Of a stretch of 64,000 nucleotides of DNA, positions 52,718 through 61,741 are shown piece after piece. The translations under genes and the position numbers were made by a program. Under the pieces are notes generated by a model. The model had not been told where the DNA came from. It made no database searches and saw only the letters and a list, made by a program, of their open reading frames with translations. Source of the stretch: Streptomyces hyaluromycini (lineage in GTDB: Bacteria > Actinomycetota > Actinomycetes > Streptomycetales > Streptomycetaceae); contig NZ_BCFL01000016.1 in NCBI RefSeq assembly GCF_002217755.1, positions 664,319-728,318 of the forward strand. The letters are read 5' to 3'. Within the stretch, counting starts at the first letter, position 1, and the number at the start of each line of letters is the position of its first letter.

Positions 52718-52920
52718 CGTGCGGCTCCCGGGGTGTGCGCTCCGGCGACTCCGGTGGCTCCGGTGCCTCCGGTGGTTCCGGACGCTCCGGGTCCGGGTCG
52801 GGAGGTGGTCATCTGGTGGTCTCCTTCGAGGGGTGGTGCGGTTGCCTCCGGCGGGGTGCCGGGCGCCTGCCGCCGGGACGGCTCGGCGAGGCGTGCGAGG
52901 ACATCGGCGGCTCTGCTCAC
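52714..52920 (-). CDS. Small ORF linking the membrane-protein and epimerase genes
   Basis: This 68-codon frame from a GTG at 52920 overlaps the upstream stop (GTGA) and the epimerase start (ATGA), so it is coupled on both sides. An internal ATG at 52812 has AAGGAG at a good distance and would make a 32-residue Gly/Thr/Ala-rich peptide (MTTSRPGPGASGTTGG). There is no domain, and it may exist mainly to carry ribosomes across the 200-base gap to the epimerase. Confidence 0.5.
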   Translation of the reverse strand: MSRAADVLARLAEPSRRQAPGTPPEATAPPLEGDHQMTTSRPGPGASGTTGGTGATGVAGAHTPGAAR

Positions 52921-54248
52921 TGCGGGTCTCCCGTCGGCGCGTGGGCCGAGGCCCGGGTGAGGGTGCGGGTCGCCCGCAACAGCAGCGCCAGGGCGGCGGC
53001 GCCGCAGCCGAGGGCCGGGACGCTGCCCGCGCCCCAGGCGTCGGCCAGGGCGTCGACGGGGGCGGCCAGGAAGGCGCAGCCGGGCAGCCGGCCGGCCAGG
53101 ACGAGGGCCACGGCCGCCGCTTCCGTGGCGGCCGCGGCGGCGAGGGTGGGGCCCTGCGGGACGTTGTGGACGGCGAGGAGGCGGGCGAGCAGCAGGAGGG
53201 CGCCGAGGGCGAGGGCCGCCGGGTAGCCGGCGGGTTCGCCGAGGGCGGCGCCGCACAGGGCGAGCAGGGCGGTGAGGGCGCCGAGAAAGAGGGCGAACGT
53301 GCCGAGCAGCAACGGCTGTACGGCGCCGGTGAACTCCTCCAGGCCGCGGCTGCTCGCGAGCCTGCGGCGGGCGCCCGCCGTGAGGAGGTGGGCACTCCAG
53401 GCCGCCGGGGCGCAGGCCAGGGTGAGGGCGAGGACGGGGGTCGTGGTCACCGGCCAGGGGCCGTGGGCGGCGCCGGTCGGGAGTCCGTCGGGACCGCCGT
53501 GCATGACGGCCCGCAGCAGGCCGTCGCCGAGGAGGGCGTAGGCGAGGAGCCAGCAGGTCCACGCGCGCGTGCCGGTGGCGGTGTGCCGGGCGGGGGTACG
53601 GACGGGCAGGGCCAGCGGGCCGCGGCGCAGGGCCGGGCGTACGGCGAGGGCGACGGCGAGCACGCCGACGGCTGCCGCCACGAGGCGCGGGCGGCCCTCG
53701 GTGAGCCGTACGCCGGTCACGGCCGCCGCGCACACGGTGCCCGGGAGGAGCGTGAGCAGTGCCCAGTCGGCGCGCACGCGGGGCGCGGGCACCGGTTCGG
53801 GGGGCGGGCGCCGGTCGCCGTCGCGGGGCACGCGCGCGTAGAGCTCTTCGGCGAGCGAGAAGACGTCACGGTGCCGGAAGCGGGCGGCGGTGCGGTCGGT
53901 GACACCGTGCACTTCGAGGCCGGCCGCGATCTCCAGGGGGTCCACGGCCCGCTCGCAGAGCTCACGGTGACGGTGCATCAGCGTCTTCACCGGGTCGGCG
54001 GCGGCGCCCCGGCGGGGGGTGGATCCGCGGCTGCCGGCGGTGTCCTCGGCCGCGGCCCGGCTCCCCGGAGAGTCCCCGCCGGGCGCCGGCGACCCGCCCC
54101 CGGGGAAGGCGTCCACCGAGCCGGGCTGGTCCGCCCCCAGGAGCCATTCCTCCGACCTCGTGTCCCAGGCGTCGGCCGCGCCGGGCCGCCCGGGCCGGTC
54201 CAGCTCCCCCGGACCGGCGTTCACCGCGCCGCCTTCCTCGCCGTTCAC
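52917..54248 (-). CDS. Polytopic membrane protein of the polysaccharide-like operon
   Basis: This 443-residue protein has residues 1-160 hydrophilic. These hold a Gly/Ser/Pro-rich start and a conserved segment MHRHRELCERAVDPLEIAAG followed by HGVTDRTAARFRHRDVFSLA. The rest has about eight to nine TM helices. It overlaps the GT4 stop by 4 bases. By position it could export or polymerise the product, comparable to PelG/PelE-type partners of PelF, but I see no decisive PelG motif and offer this only as a possibility. Confidence 0.8.
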   Translation of the reverse strand: MNGEEGGAVNAGPGELDRPGRPGAADAWDTRSEEWLLGADQPGSVDAFPGGGSPAPGGDSPGSRAAAEDTAGSRGSTPRRGAAADPVKTLMHRHRELCERAVDPLEIAAGLEVHGVTDRTAARFRHRDVFSLAEELYARVPRDGDRRPPPEPVPAPRVRADWALLTLLPGTVCAAAVTGVRLTEGRPRLVAAAVGVLAVALAVRPALRRGPLALPVRTPARHTATGTRAWTCWLLAYALLGDGLLRAVMHGGPDGLPTGAAHGPWPVTTTPVLALTLACAPAAWSAHLLTAGARRRLASSRGLEEFTGAVQPLLLGTFALFLGALTALLALCGAALGEPAGYPAALALGALLLLARLLAVHNVPQGPTLAAAAATEAAAVALVLAGRLPGCAFLAAPVDALADAWGAGSVPALGCGAAALALLLRATRTLTRASAHAPTGDPQ

Positions 54249-56020
54249 AGCGCCCCCTCGGTGGCCGCGAGCGGGGTGGCCCGTACCGGGGCGGGCCGCA
54301 GCGCGGCGCCCAGGGCCCGGCCGGGCCCGGCGCGATGCGCGACGCGGGCCGTGGGCCCGGTCCAGCGGCCGGGCACATGGACCTCGGCCGGGACGGCGAA
54401 CGGCAGGGGCTCGCCCGCCTGGTCGAGGACGATCCGGCGCACCGGGCAGTGCGAGACGATCTCCAGGTAAATGCCGTGAAATGCCGCGATGTTCTGCTCG
54501 ACGGTGAACAGTTCGAGCGCGCGGGCGCGCGCGGCGGCTCCGAGGCGCTCACGGCGCTCGGAGTCGCGCAGCAGCGTCACGCACGCCTCAGCGAGCGCCC
54601 GCGGATTGCGCGGGGGTACGACGAGCCCGGTGCCGCCGATGACCTCCACCACGGCGCCGACGTCCGTGGAGACGGTCGCCCGGCCGCAGAACATCGCCTC
54701 GACGAGTCCCACCGGGAAGCCCTCGACGACGCTGGAGAGAACGACGACCGCGCCGGACGCGTAGGCGTCGGCGAGGGTCGGTGCCTCCGGGCCGCCTATC
54801 TCCTCGAAGGAGACCGGGTTGTCGCCGACGGCGTGCACCCCTTCGGCCTCGTCGGGGAAGAGCTGTGCGGCGAGCGCCCTGCAGTGCCCCAGATAGGCCT
54901 CGCCCTCCGGCCCCGCCGGGACGCCCACGACCCGCAGTCGCGTCTTGGGCTCCTCCTTGCGGACCTCGGCGAAGGCGTGCAGCAACGACACCAGATCCTT
55001 GGCCGGTTCGATACGGCCGACCCAGACGAGGGTGTCCGGGTCGGCGCGGTCCGGGGCCTCGCCCACCTCGGTGAAGCGGGCGGCCTCCATGCCGGGGTGC
55101 ACGGTCCGGATACGGGCGCGGTCGGCGCCGCAGCGCTCCTGCCAGCGGCGGGTGTGCGCGTTGCCCGGGGTGATGATCGCGGCGCGGCGGTAGACCTCGG
55201 CGGCGAGCCGGCCGTGGAAGGCCGCGAGCAGCGCGCGTACGGCGGGGGCGGCCACGTCGGGGCCCGAGGCGAGGTAGTGCGAGCGCAGTCGCATGCCGTA
55301 CTCGGTGACCAGCAGCGGCACGCCGGAGAAGTGTCCGGCGAGCAGGCCGGCCAGAGCGGCGGGGCCGCCGGCGGTGGCGTGGCAGAGATCGGCCGCGCCG
55401 AGGCCGTCGTCGCCGTACCAGTCCAGGGAGAGGGGGCGCAGGGCGCGTTCGAGGTGGGCGGCGACGGCGAGCAGGTCGGGCACGCGTGCCTCGCGTGCCG
55501 TACCGAGTGCGCCGGGCGCGCGGCAGGCGCGCTCCAGTGCGCGTACGGCGGTGTCGGAGCGGAGCGCGCCGACCAGTCCGCCCTCGTCGCGGGCGAGTTC
55601 GGCGAGTCCGTGGAGCGCGCTGCCGAAACGGTCCGCCAGAGAACCGGGCCCGGCACCAAAGCCGCCCGCGGCACCTGAGCCCGCCGCGCCGGTCGAGCCG
55701 TGCGAGTCCTCCGTGCCGTTCGGTCCCGGGCCGGCACACAGCACCCCCGCGAGCTCGCCGTAGCTCTCCGCGAAGCGCCGGCGCGCGCGCCGTCCGTACC
55801 TGGCCCCGTCCTCCTCGGCGGTCCACAGGGGAGCTGTCCGTACCCGGCTGACGTGCGGCGGCAGCGGCAGCCAGCCCTCGTCCTCCTGACGCCGGGTGCG
55901 GCTGAGCGCGTAGAGGTCGAACTCGTGCCGCCCGAGCCCGCGCACGAGCCGGTCGCACCAGAGCCTGGCATCACCGCTCACATACGGATAGCCACCCTCC
56001 GTAACCAGTCCGATGCGCAC
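54245..56020 (-). CDS. GT4-family glycosyltransferase, PelF-like
   Basis: This 591-residue glycosyltransferase has N-terminal VRIGLVTEGGYPYVSGDARL, near the PelF start. A Gly/Ala-rich insert follows at about 105-145, then the GT4 donor half with TLVWVGRIEPAKDLVSLLHA, LADAYASGAVVVLSSVVEGF and PVGLVEAMFCGRATVSTDVG (the E-x7-E-type region). GGGGG seven bases before the GTG at 56020 sets the start. Its ~60-residue C-terminal extension is unusual for GT4 enzymes. It is the first gene of a five-gene operon with membrane protein, small ORF, epimerase and spherulin-4, suggesting synthesis of an extracellular polysaccharide. Confidence 0.88.
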   Translation of the reverse strand: MRIGLVTEGGYPYVSGDARLWCDRLVRGLGRHEFDLYALSRTRRQEDEGWLPLPPHVSRVRTAPLWTAEEDGARYGRRARRRFAESYGELAGVLCAGPGPNGTEDSHGSTGAAGSGAAGGFGAGPGSLADRFGSALHGLAELARDEGGLVGALRSDTAVRALERACRAPGALGTAREARVPDLLAVAAHLERALRPLSLDWYGDDGLGAADLCHATAGGPAALAGLLAGHFSGVPLLVTEYGMRLRSHYLASGPDVAAPAVRALLAAFHGRLAAEVYRRAAIITPGNAHTRRWQERCGADRARIRTVHPGMEAARFTEVGEAPDRADPDTLVWVGRIEPAKDLVSLLHAFAEVRKEEPKTRLRVVGVPAGPEGEAYLGHCRALAAQLFPDEAEGVHAVGDNPVSFEEIGGPEAPTLADAYASGAVVVLSSVVEGFPVGLVEAMFCGRATVSTDVGAVVEVIGGTGLVVPPRNPRALAEACVTLLRDSERRERLGAAARARALELFTVEQNIAAFHGIYLEIVSHCPVRRIVLDQAGEPLPFAVPAEVHVPGRWTGPTARVAHRAGPGRALGAALRPAPVRATPLAATEGAL

Positions 56021-56103
56021 GTGTGCACCCCCGATCGATCTCCCGTATGGGGAGCCACCGTGGCTCGGCGGCTCGCAGCGGGACGAACGTATGCGGACAA
56101 GGC

Positions 56104-56137
56104 GGTGGCGCGATGGACGGTTGTCCATCGCGCCACC
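56104..56137 (-). terminator. Terminator of the second oligopeptide importer operon
   Basis: A perfect 15-bp stem (56104-56118 with 56123-56137) with loop GGTT lies between the ATPase stop (56249) and the GT4 start (56020). It would end the importer transcript before the polysaccharide operon. Confidence 0.8.
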
Positions 56138-56248
56138 AAAAGGGGTGAACGGTCGTAACTTTCCCGTGCGGGTCGCGTTCGGTCGCGCTAAGCAGCCCAA
56201 CGGAGCCGGAACGTCACGCCCGGATCCGTGTCCAGATCTGTGGAAACG

Positions 56249-57841
56249 TCACGCCGACGCCAGTTCCCGGCGCGCCGCCCGCCGCCGGGCCGCGACCTCC
56301 GGGTCGAGGGCGGGCACGGCGGCCAGGAGCTGCCTGGTGTACGGGTCCTGCGGGTTGTCGTAGACCTCGTCGGCGGGCCCGGTCTCGACGATCCGGCCGC
56401 GGCGCATGACCGCGACCCGGTCGCTGACCTGCCGCACGACGGCGAGATCGTGGGCGACGAAGACGAGCGCGAGCCCGAGTTCGCGCTGGAGTTCACCGAG
56501 CAGGGCCACGACCTGGGCCTGGGTGGTGACGTCCAGCGCGGAGACCGGCTCGTCGCAGACGATGACACGTGGGTCGGCCGCGAGCGCCCGCGCGATGCCC
56601 ACGCGCTGGCGCTGGCCGCCGCTGAACTCGTGCGGATAGCGCTGATAGTGCGCCCCTTCGAGCCCCACACGCTCCAGCAGTTCTGTCACGCGCCCCCGGA
56701 TGCGCCCCTCGTCGTGTTCGCCCCGCGCCCGCAGCGGGTCGGCGATCGACTCTCCGACGCTGCGCCGCGGGTTGAGGGAGGACACCGGGTCCTGGAAGAC
56801 CATCTGGACGGCCGGGTTCACACCCACGCGCGCGTGGCCGTCGTAACGGACCTCCCCCGCCGTCGGCTCCAGCAGTCCGACCAGCATCCGGCCGAGGGTG
56901 GTCTTGCCGCTGCCGCTCTCGCCGACGACGCCGAGGGTCTCGCCCCGGTGCACGGTCAGCGACACGTCGTCGACGGCCGCGAACGCCCGCTTGCCGCGCC
57001 CGAACTCGCGCCGCAGGCCGGACGCCTCCAGGACGACCCCCTCGGACGCCTGTGAGGGCACGCGCGCCGCGTCCACGCGCGGGACGGCGGAGAGCAGTTC
57101 CCGGGTGTACGGCTGCGTGGGCGCGCCGAGCACGCCGGCGACCGGGCCCTGTTCGACCACGCGCCCGTGCCGCATGACGAGCACCCGGTCGACGCTCTCG
57201 GCGGCGACGCCCACGTCGTGGGTGACGAGCAGCAGGCCCATGCCGGTCTCCTCGCGCAGCGTGTGCAGCAGGTCGAGGATCTGGGCCTGGACGGTCACGT
57301 CGAGGGCGGTGGTGGGCTCGTCGGCGATCAGCAGCTCGGGTTCGCAGGCGAGCGCCATGGCGATCAGCGCGCGCTGGCGCATGCCGCCGCTGAACTCGTG
57401 CGGGCGGGACCGGGACCGGGACCGCGCGTCCGGGATGCCGACCCGGTCGAGCACCTCCACGGCACGCGCGCGTGCGGCCCGTCGTGACGCGCGTGTGTGC
57501 ACGCGGTACACCTCGGCGATCTGGTCGCCGATCGCGTAGTACGGGTCGAGGGACGACAGCGGGTCCTGGAAGACCATCGCCGCCTTCGCGCCGCGCAGCT
57601 TCCGCAGTTCGGCGTCGGAGGCGTCCTGTACGTCGGTGCCGGCGACCTCGATCGAACCGCCGAGCCGCGCTCCCGTGCCGTGGTGCAGGCCCAGCAGGGC
57701 CGAGGCGACCGTGGACTTGCCGGAACCGGACTCGCCGACCAGGGCGAGGGCGGCGCCGCGCTCCAGGGTGAACGACAGCCCGTCCACGGCCCGCAGGTCG
57801 CCGAACTCGACGGTCAGATCAGTGACTTGGACGAGACTCAC
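56249..57841 (-). CDS. Oligopeptide/dipeptide ABC transporter, fused double ATP-binding protein (second system)
   Basis: This 530-residue protein fuses DppD-like and DppF-like cassettes. Walker A GESGSGKS(T) occurs in the first half (about 37-44) and GESGSGKTT in the second, with signatures FSGGMRQR and FSGGQRQR and Walker B/D-loop DEPTTALD and DEPVSALD. Organisation is as in the ATPase at the left edge, but the two halves are joined by a short linker and the oligopeptide_HPY tail is short. The GTG at 57841 overlaps the permease stop as GTGA. It is the last gene of the operon. Confidence 0.93.
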   Translation of the reverse strand: MSLVQVTDLTVEFGDLRAVDGLSFTLERGAALALVGESGSGKSTVASALLGLHHGTGARLGGSIEVAGTDVQDASDAELRKLRGAKAAMVFQDPLSSLDPYYAIGDQIAEVYRVHTRASRRAARARAVEVLDRVGIPDARSRSRSRPHEFSGGMRQRALIAMALACEPELLIADEPTTALDVTVQAQILDLLHTLREETGMGLLLVTHDVGVAAESVDRVLVMRHGRVVEQGPVAGVLGAPTQPYTRELLSAVPRVDAARVPSQASEGVVLEASGLRREFGRGKRAFAAVDDVSLTVHRGETLGVVGESGSGKTTLGRMLVGLLEPTAGEVRYDGHARVGVNPAVQMVFQDPVSSLNPRRSVGESIADPLRARGEHDEGRIRGRVTELLERVGLEGAHYQRYPHEFSGGQRQRVGIARALAADPRVIVCDEPVSALDVTTQAQVVALLGELQRELGLALVFVAHDLAVVRQVSDRVAVMRRGRIVETGPADEVYDNPQDPYTRQLLAAVPALDPEVAARRRAARRELASA

Positions 57842-58836
57842 GTCAGTACCACCCGTCGGTCGGCCACCGCGTACAGCACGTCCGCGACGGCGTTGGCGAG
57901 GACCACGAAGAAGCCGACGACGAGGACCACGCCGACGACGACGGGCAGGTCGACCACGCTGACGGCGTGCACGAGTTCCTGGCCGAGGCCGGGCAGTCCG
58001 AACAGCGTCTCGGTGAGCACGGCACCGCCGACGGCCGAGCCGAAGTTGTTGGCGTTCAGCGCGATGACCGGCGCGAGCGCCCCGCGCAGGGCGTGCCGCC
58101 CGACGATCGACCGCTCGCCGACGCCGTACGCGCGGAAGGTGCGGATGTGGTCCTCGGCCAGGGTCTCCAGCATCGACGAGCGGGTCATCCGGGCGAACGC
58201 GGCGGATTCGATGAGGGCGAGGGAGAACCAGGGCAGCAGCAGGTTCCACGCCCACTGTTCGGGGTCGTCGGTGAACTTCACGTACTGCGGGAAGGGCAGC
58301 AGCTGCAGTTCGCCGCAGACGACGATCATCAGGACCAGGCCGATGACGAAGACCGGCGTGGCCCAGCCCGCCAGCGTGAGGCCGGTCAGCACCCGCTCGG
58401 TGAGCCGGCCGCGCCGCCAGACGGAGAGCACGCCGGTGCCGACGCCCAGGACCAGCCACAGCACCATCGCTCCGGTCACCAGCGAGAGGCTGACCGGAAG
58501 CCTGGTCAGGATGATGCTCAGGACCTGCTGGTCGGTCTGGTAGGAGAGGCCGAGGCAGGGCGCGGAGCAGTGCTCCACGGAGGTGCCGGTGGAGTAGTCC
58601 TGGCCGACGACCAGGCCCTGCAGGAAGTGCCAGTAGCGCACGTACAGGGGGTCGTCGAGGTGCAGTTGCTGGGCCACCTGGTGAACCTGCTCCGGGGAGC
58701 AGCGCGGGCCGCAGGTGATCTGGGCGACGTTGCCCGGGGTGACGTAGAAGACGACGTAGACGATCACCGAGATGGCGAGCAGGGTCGCCAGGGTGCCTAT
58801 GGTGCGGCGGAGCAGGAAGCCGCCGAAGCCGTTCAC
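57838..58836 (-). CDS. Peptide ABC transporter permease, DppB type (second system)
   Basis: This 332-residue permease has an N-terminal TM (FLLRRTIGTLATLLAISVIV), an extracytoplasmic loop with a Cys pair (ITCGPRCSPEQ), and five further TM helices. The coupling loop is around EDHIRTFRAYGVGERSIVGRH. The GTG at 58836 overlaps the stop of the preceding permease. In this operon the DppC-type gene comes first, the reverse of the usual B-then-C order seen in the importer at the left edge. Confidence 0.93.
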   Translation of the reverse strand: MNGFGGFLLRRTIGTLATLLAISVIVYVVFYVTPGNVAQITCGPRCSPEQVHQVAQQLHLDDPLYVRYWHFLQGLVVGQDYSTGTSVEHCSAPCLGLSYQTDQQVLSIILTRLPVSLSLVTGAMVLWLVLGVGTGVLSVWRRGRLTERVLTGLTLAGWATPVFVIGLVLMIVVCGELQLLPFPQYVKFTDDPEQWAWNLLLPWFSLALIESAAFARMTRSSMLETLAEDHIRTFRAYGVGERSIVGRHALRGALAPVIALNANNFGSAVGGAVLTETLFGLPGLGQELVHAVSVVDLPVVVGVVLVVGFFVVLANAVADVLYAVADRRVVLT

Positions 58837-59852
58837 GCGGATTCCTCCTTCGCCGTCGTCACGGCCTCGCGCCCGCGCCCGCGCCCGCGACCGGTGCCGA
58901 CGCCGAGCCGGGAGGCGGCGCGCGGGTCCAGGGCGGTGCGGACGCCGTCGCCGAGGACGGCCAGCGCGAGGACGGTCACGAACAGCGCGCCGGCCGGCAG
59001 GAGCAGGTACTGCGGGGCCGCCTGGTACCAGACGTCGGCGGCGGTGAGCATCTGGCCCCAGGAGGGCGTCGGCGGCTTCACGCCGACGCCGAGGAAGGAC
59101 AGGGCCGCCTCGACGCTGATGTTGACCGGGATGAGGATCGAGGCGTACGTGATGACCGGCGCGGCCAGGCCGGGCAGCAGCTCGCGGCGGGCGATGCGCC
59201 AGGCACCCCAGCCGCTGAGCCGCGCGGCGGCGACGTAGTCGAGCCCCTTCAGGGTGAGGGTCTGGGCGCGCACGATCTTCGCGATGCTGCCCCAGGAGAT
59301 GAGCCCGATGACGAGGGTGACCAGGACGGGCCGGGGGAAGCTCTGCGGCACGATCGCGAGCAGCGCCAGCGACATGATCATCAGGGGCAGTGCGACGAAG
59401 ATGTCCGTGATCCGGCTCAACAGTTGATCAATCCATCGGCCGCCGAGCGCGGCCGCCACCCCGACGACCAGCCCGACGAAGACCTGGATCACGGTCGCCG
59501 AGAACGCGACGCCCAGGGAGACCCGGGCCCCGTACACCAGCCGCGCGAACAGATCACGCCCTGTCTGCGGCTCCACGCCCAGCCAGTGGTGGCCGGAGAT
59601 GCCGCCGAGGGAGCCGGTCGGCACGCCGCCGCGCGCGGAGTCGATGAGGGAGGGGTGGTAGGTGGTCGGGTCCTGGCCCTCCAGCGCGGTGAGCAGCGGC
59701 GCGGCGAGCGCGACCAGGACGAGCAGCGCGACGATCCCCGCCGCGACCGTGGCGGCCCGCTGCGTACGCAGCCGCCGCCAGAACTGACGAGCCCCCGAAG
59801 CCCCCGAGGCGAGCGCCTCGGGGGCCTGGGTGGCGACAAGTGCCTCGCTCAC
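58833..59852 (-). CDS. Peptide ABC transporter permease, DppC type (second system)
   Basis: This 339-residue permease has an N-terminal cytosolic segment, TM1 VAAGIVALLVLVALAAPLL, then HHWLGVEPQTGRDLFARLVYG (the OppC N-terminal motif) and five TM helices with coupling loop DYVAAARLSGWGAWRIARRE. The C-terminus is an unusual Gly-Arg repeat (GTGRGRGRGREAV). The GTG start at 59852 lies four bases after the binding-protein stop, and the gene overlaps the DppB-type gene by 4 bases. Confidence 0.93.
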   Translation of the reverse strand: MSEALVATQAPEALASGASGARQFWRRLRTQRAATVAAGIVALLVLVALAAPLLTALEGQDPTTYHPSLIDSARGGVPTGSLGGISGHHWLGVEPQTGRDLFARLVYGARVSLGVAFSATVIQVFVGLVVGVAAALGGRWIDQLLSRITDIFVALPLMIMSLALLAIVPQSFPRPVLVTLVIGLISWGSIAKIVRAQTLTLKGLDYVAAARLSGWGAWRIARRELLPGLAAPVITYASILIPVNISVEAALSFLGVGVKPPTPSWGQMLTAADVWYQAAPQYLLLPAGALFVTVLALAVLGDGVRTALDPRAASRLGVGTGRGRGRGREAVTTAKEESA

Positions 59853-59856
59853 GGCG

Positions 59857-61575
59857 CTACTTCACCGCGACCTGGGAGATGTCCAGGACACCGGTCCAGT
59901 CGCTGATCACGACGTTCTTGATGTCCTTGCCGACGAGCCGCTTGTAGACCGGGTGGAACAGCGGCACGGTCAGCGCCTGCGCGCCGATCTTCTTGTCCAG
60001 TGCACCCCAGCGCTGGGCGGCCGCGTCAAGGTCGGTCAACTTGTTGATCGCGTCAATCTCGGCATTGACCGAAGCATCGTTGAGCTGGGAGGCGTTGAAG
60101 TTCGCGCCGTCCTTGACGATCTGCCGGCCGTCGAAGATCGGGGCGAGGAAGGGACCGCCGGAGGGCCAGTCGGCACCCCACGCGGCGAGGAAGAAGCCCG
60201 GCTCGGTCTTCACGCTGTGGACCGTGTCGGAGTAGTTGTTGTCCTCCAGGCCCTGGAGCTTGACCGTGATACCGGCCTTCTTGAGGGCGTCCTGGATCGC
60301 GGTCGCGATCTCGGGGCTCGTCTTGAAGTTGTCGGCGTTGTCGTGGGTCAGCGTGACGGTGAGCCCGTTCGGGTAACCGGCTTCCTTCAGCAGCTCCTTG
60401 GCCTTGGCCGCGTTGCCGGTGTCACCGGCCGGGAAGAGGTCGTACGGGGTGTAGCCGAAAGACTTCTGGTTGGGCAGGAAGGTGGTCGCGGGCTCGGCGA
60501 GGGCACTGCCGCCCGCCGCGTTGACCACGGACGACCGGTCGACGGCGTACGAGATCGCCTGCCGCACCTTGGGGTTGTCGAACGGCTTGACCTTCGGATT
60601 GAACGCTATGTAGTTCGTGTAGCCGAAGTGGCCGGTGCCGACGCGCGCGGCGAGTTCCTTGTCGCCGGTCACCTTGGCGAGTTCGGCCGGGCCGAGGTTG
60701 GTGTCCGTCGTCACGGCGGCCGCGTCCGTCCCCTGGGACGCCGACAGCCGCTGGTTGATCACGGACGAGTCGAGCCCGGACTGCACGTCGATCGTGTCCG
60801 GGTACGCCTTGCGCTGGTCGTCGACGGCCGCGGACCAGTACTTGTTCCGCTCCAGGACCAGGTGCTCACCGTCGTTCTCGTTCTTCACGACCTTGTAGGG
60901 GCCGGACGAGACCGGGTGCTCCTCGTACTTGGTGCCGGTGTCCTTGGCCTGCGGGACGGGCGTGAACTGCGTCTGCGTGGCCAGGAACGGGAACTCGCCC
61001 TCGGGCTTGTTCAGGTGGAAGACGATGGTGCGGTCGTCCGGCGTCTCGATCGCCGACAGCCCCTTCTTGTCCTTGTACGGCCCCTGGTAGTCGGCGGCGC
61101 CGACCAGCCAGTCCCGCAGGTAGGGGGCGCCGCCGGAGAGCTCGGGGGCGAAGGAGCGCTCGATGCCGTACTTGATGTCGGCGGACGTGATCGCGGTGCC
61201 GTCCTCGTACTTGAGGCCCTTCTTCAGGGTGTACGTCCACACGGTCGCGTTCTTGCTGGGGCGCCCGGTGTCGGTGGCCAGGTCGGGGACGACCTTGGTG
61301 CCGGCGGCGCCGTCCGCGCGGTTGCGGGTGGTGAGCGTGCGGAAGACCAGGGAGGGCACGTTGCCGCCGCCGGAGGTGTACAGGCGGGCCGGGTCGAAGT
61401 CCGTCTGGGGGTCGGAGTTCAGGACGGTGAGCGTGCCGCCCTTGTGCGGCGTGGAGTCGCCACTGGAGCCGTTGGCATCGTTGTCCTTCGGCCCGCAGGC
61501 GGCGGCGCCCGCTGCCACGACCAGGGCAAGCGAAACGTACGCCGCGCGGGCGCTGGTTACGGACGGGTGACGCAT
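59857..61575 (-). CDS. Peptide ABC transporter substrate-binding lipoprotein (second system)
   Basis: This 572-residue SBP family-5 protein has a signal peptide ending AGAAAC (Cys27), a weak lipobox. Its body matches DppA/OppA proteins: GGTLTVLNSDPQTDFDPARL, YTLKKGLKYEDGTAITSADI, NPKVRQAISYAVDRSSV and KELLKEAGYPNGLTVTL. It is the first large gene of the operon. The frame extends to 61650, but the ATG at 61575 gives a proper signal peptide. A small leaderless peptide gene and a dyad precede it. It differs clearly from the binding protein at 3743, so the two importers probably take different peptides. Confidence 0.93.
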   Translation of the reverse strand: MRHPSVTSARAAYVSLALVVAAGAAACGPKDNDANGSSGDSTPHKGGTLTVLNSDPQTDFDPARLYTSGGGNVPSLVFRTLTTRNRADGAAGTKVVPDLATDTGRPSKNATVWTYTLKKGLKYEDGTAITSADIKYGIERSFAPELSGGAPYLRDWLVGAADYQGPYKDKKGLSAIETPDDRTIVFHLNKPEGEFPFLATQTQFTPVPQAKDTGTKYEEHPVSSGPYKVVKNENDGEHLVLERNKYWSAAVDDQRKAYPDTIDVQSGLDSSVINQRLSASQGTDAAAVTTDTNLGPAELAKVTGDKELAARVGTGHFGYTNYIAFNPKVKPFDNPKVRQAISYAVDRSSVVNAAGGSALAEPATTFLPNQKSFGYTPYDLFPAGDTGNAAKAKELLKEAGYPNGLTVTLTHDNADNFKTSPEIATAIQDALKKAGITVKLQGLEDNNYSDTVHSVKTEPGFFLAAWGADWPSGGPFLAPIFDGRQIVKDGANFNASQLNDASVNAEIDAINKLTDLDAAAQRWGALDKKIGAQALTVPLFHPVYKRLVGKDIKNVVISDWTGVLDISQVAVK

Positions 61576-61682
61576 CGGAATGACGACCTCTCGGAAGGCG
61601 AGTCTCGATTGGTGAGACAGATTGACGAGGAGTGAGACGAAAGTGAACACACGTCTGCCCCGGCGTCAGGTCGTCGAAAGAG

Positions 61683-61700
61683 CCGTGACCCAGGTCACGG
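61683..61700. promoter_or_regulatory. Crp-like palindrome upstream of the importer operon
   Basis: CCGTGACCCAGGTCACGG is a perfect 18-base palindrome. Its core at 61685-61698 fits GTG-N6-GNCAC, the motif reported for Streptomyces Crp, on both strands. It lies within the transcribed leader, 108 bases before the ATG, so it could act as a roadblock or fold into a short hairpin instead. Confidence 0.55.
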
Positions 61701-61741
61701 CAACAGAAGGAGATCGCGACGCGAACGCCTGAGGGCGGGCG

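Noticed and set aside
49317..54470. A 1717-codon open frame on the plus strand
   Set aside because: It lies opposite moeZ, the spherulin, epimerase, membrane-protein and GT4 genes, has the Arg/Ala/Gly/Pro-rich composition of a high-GC shadow, and matches no family.
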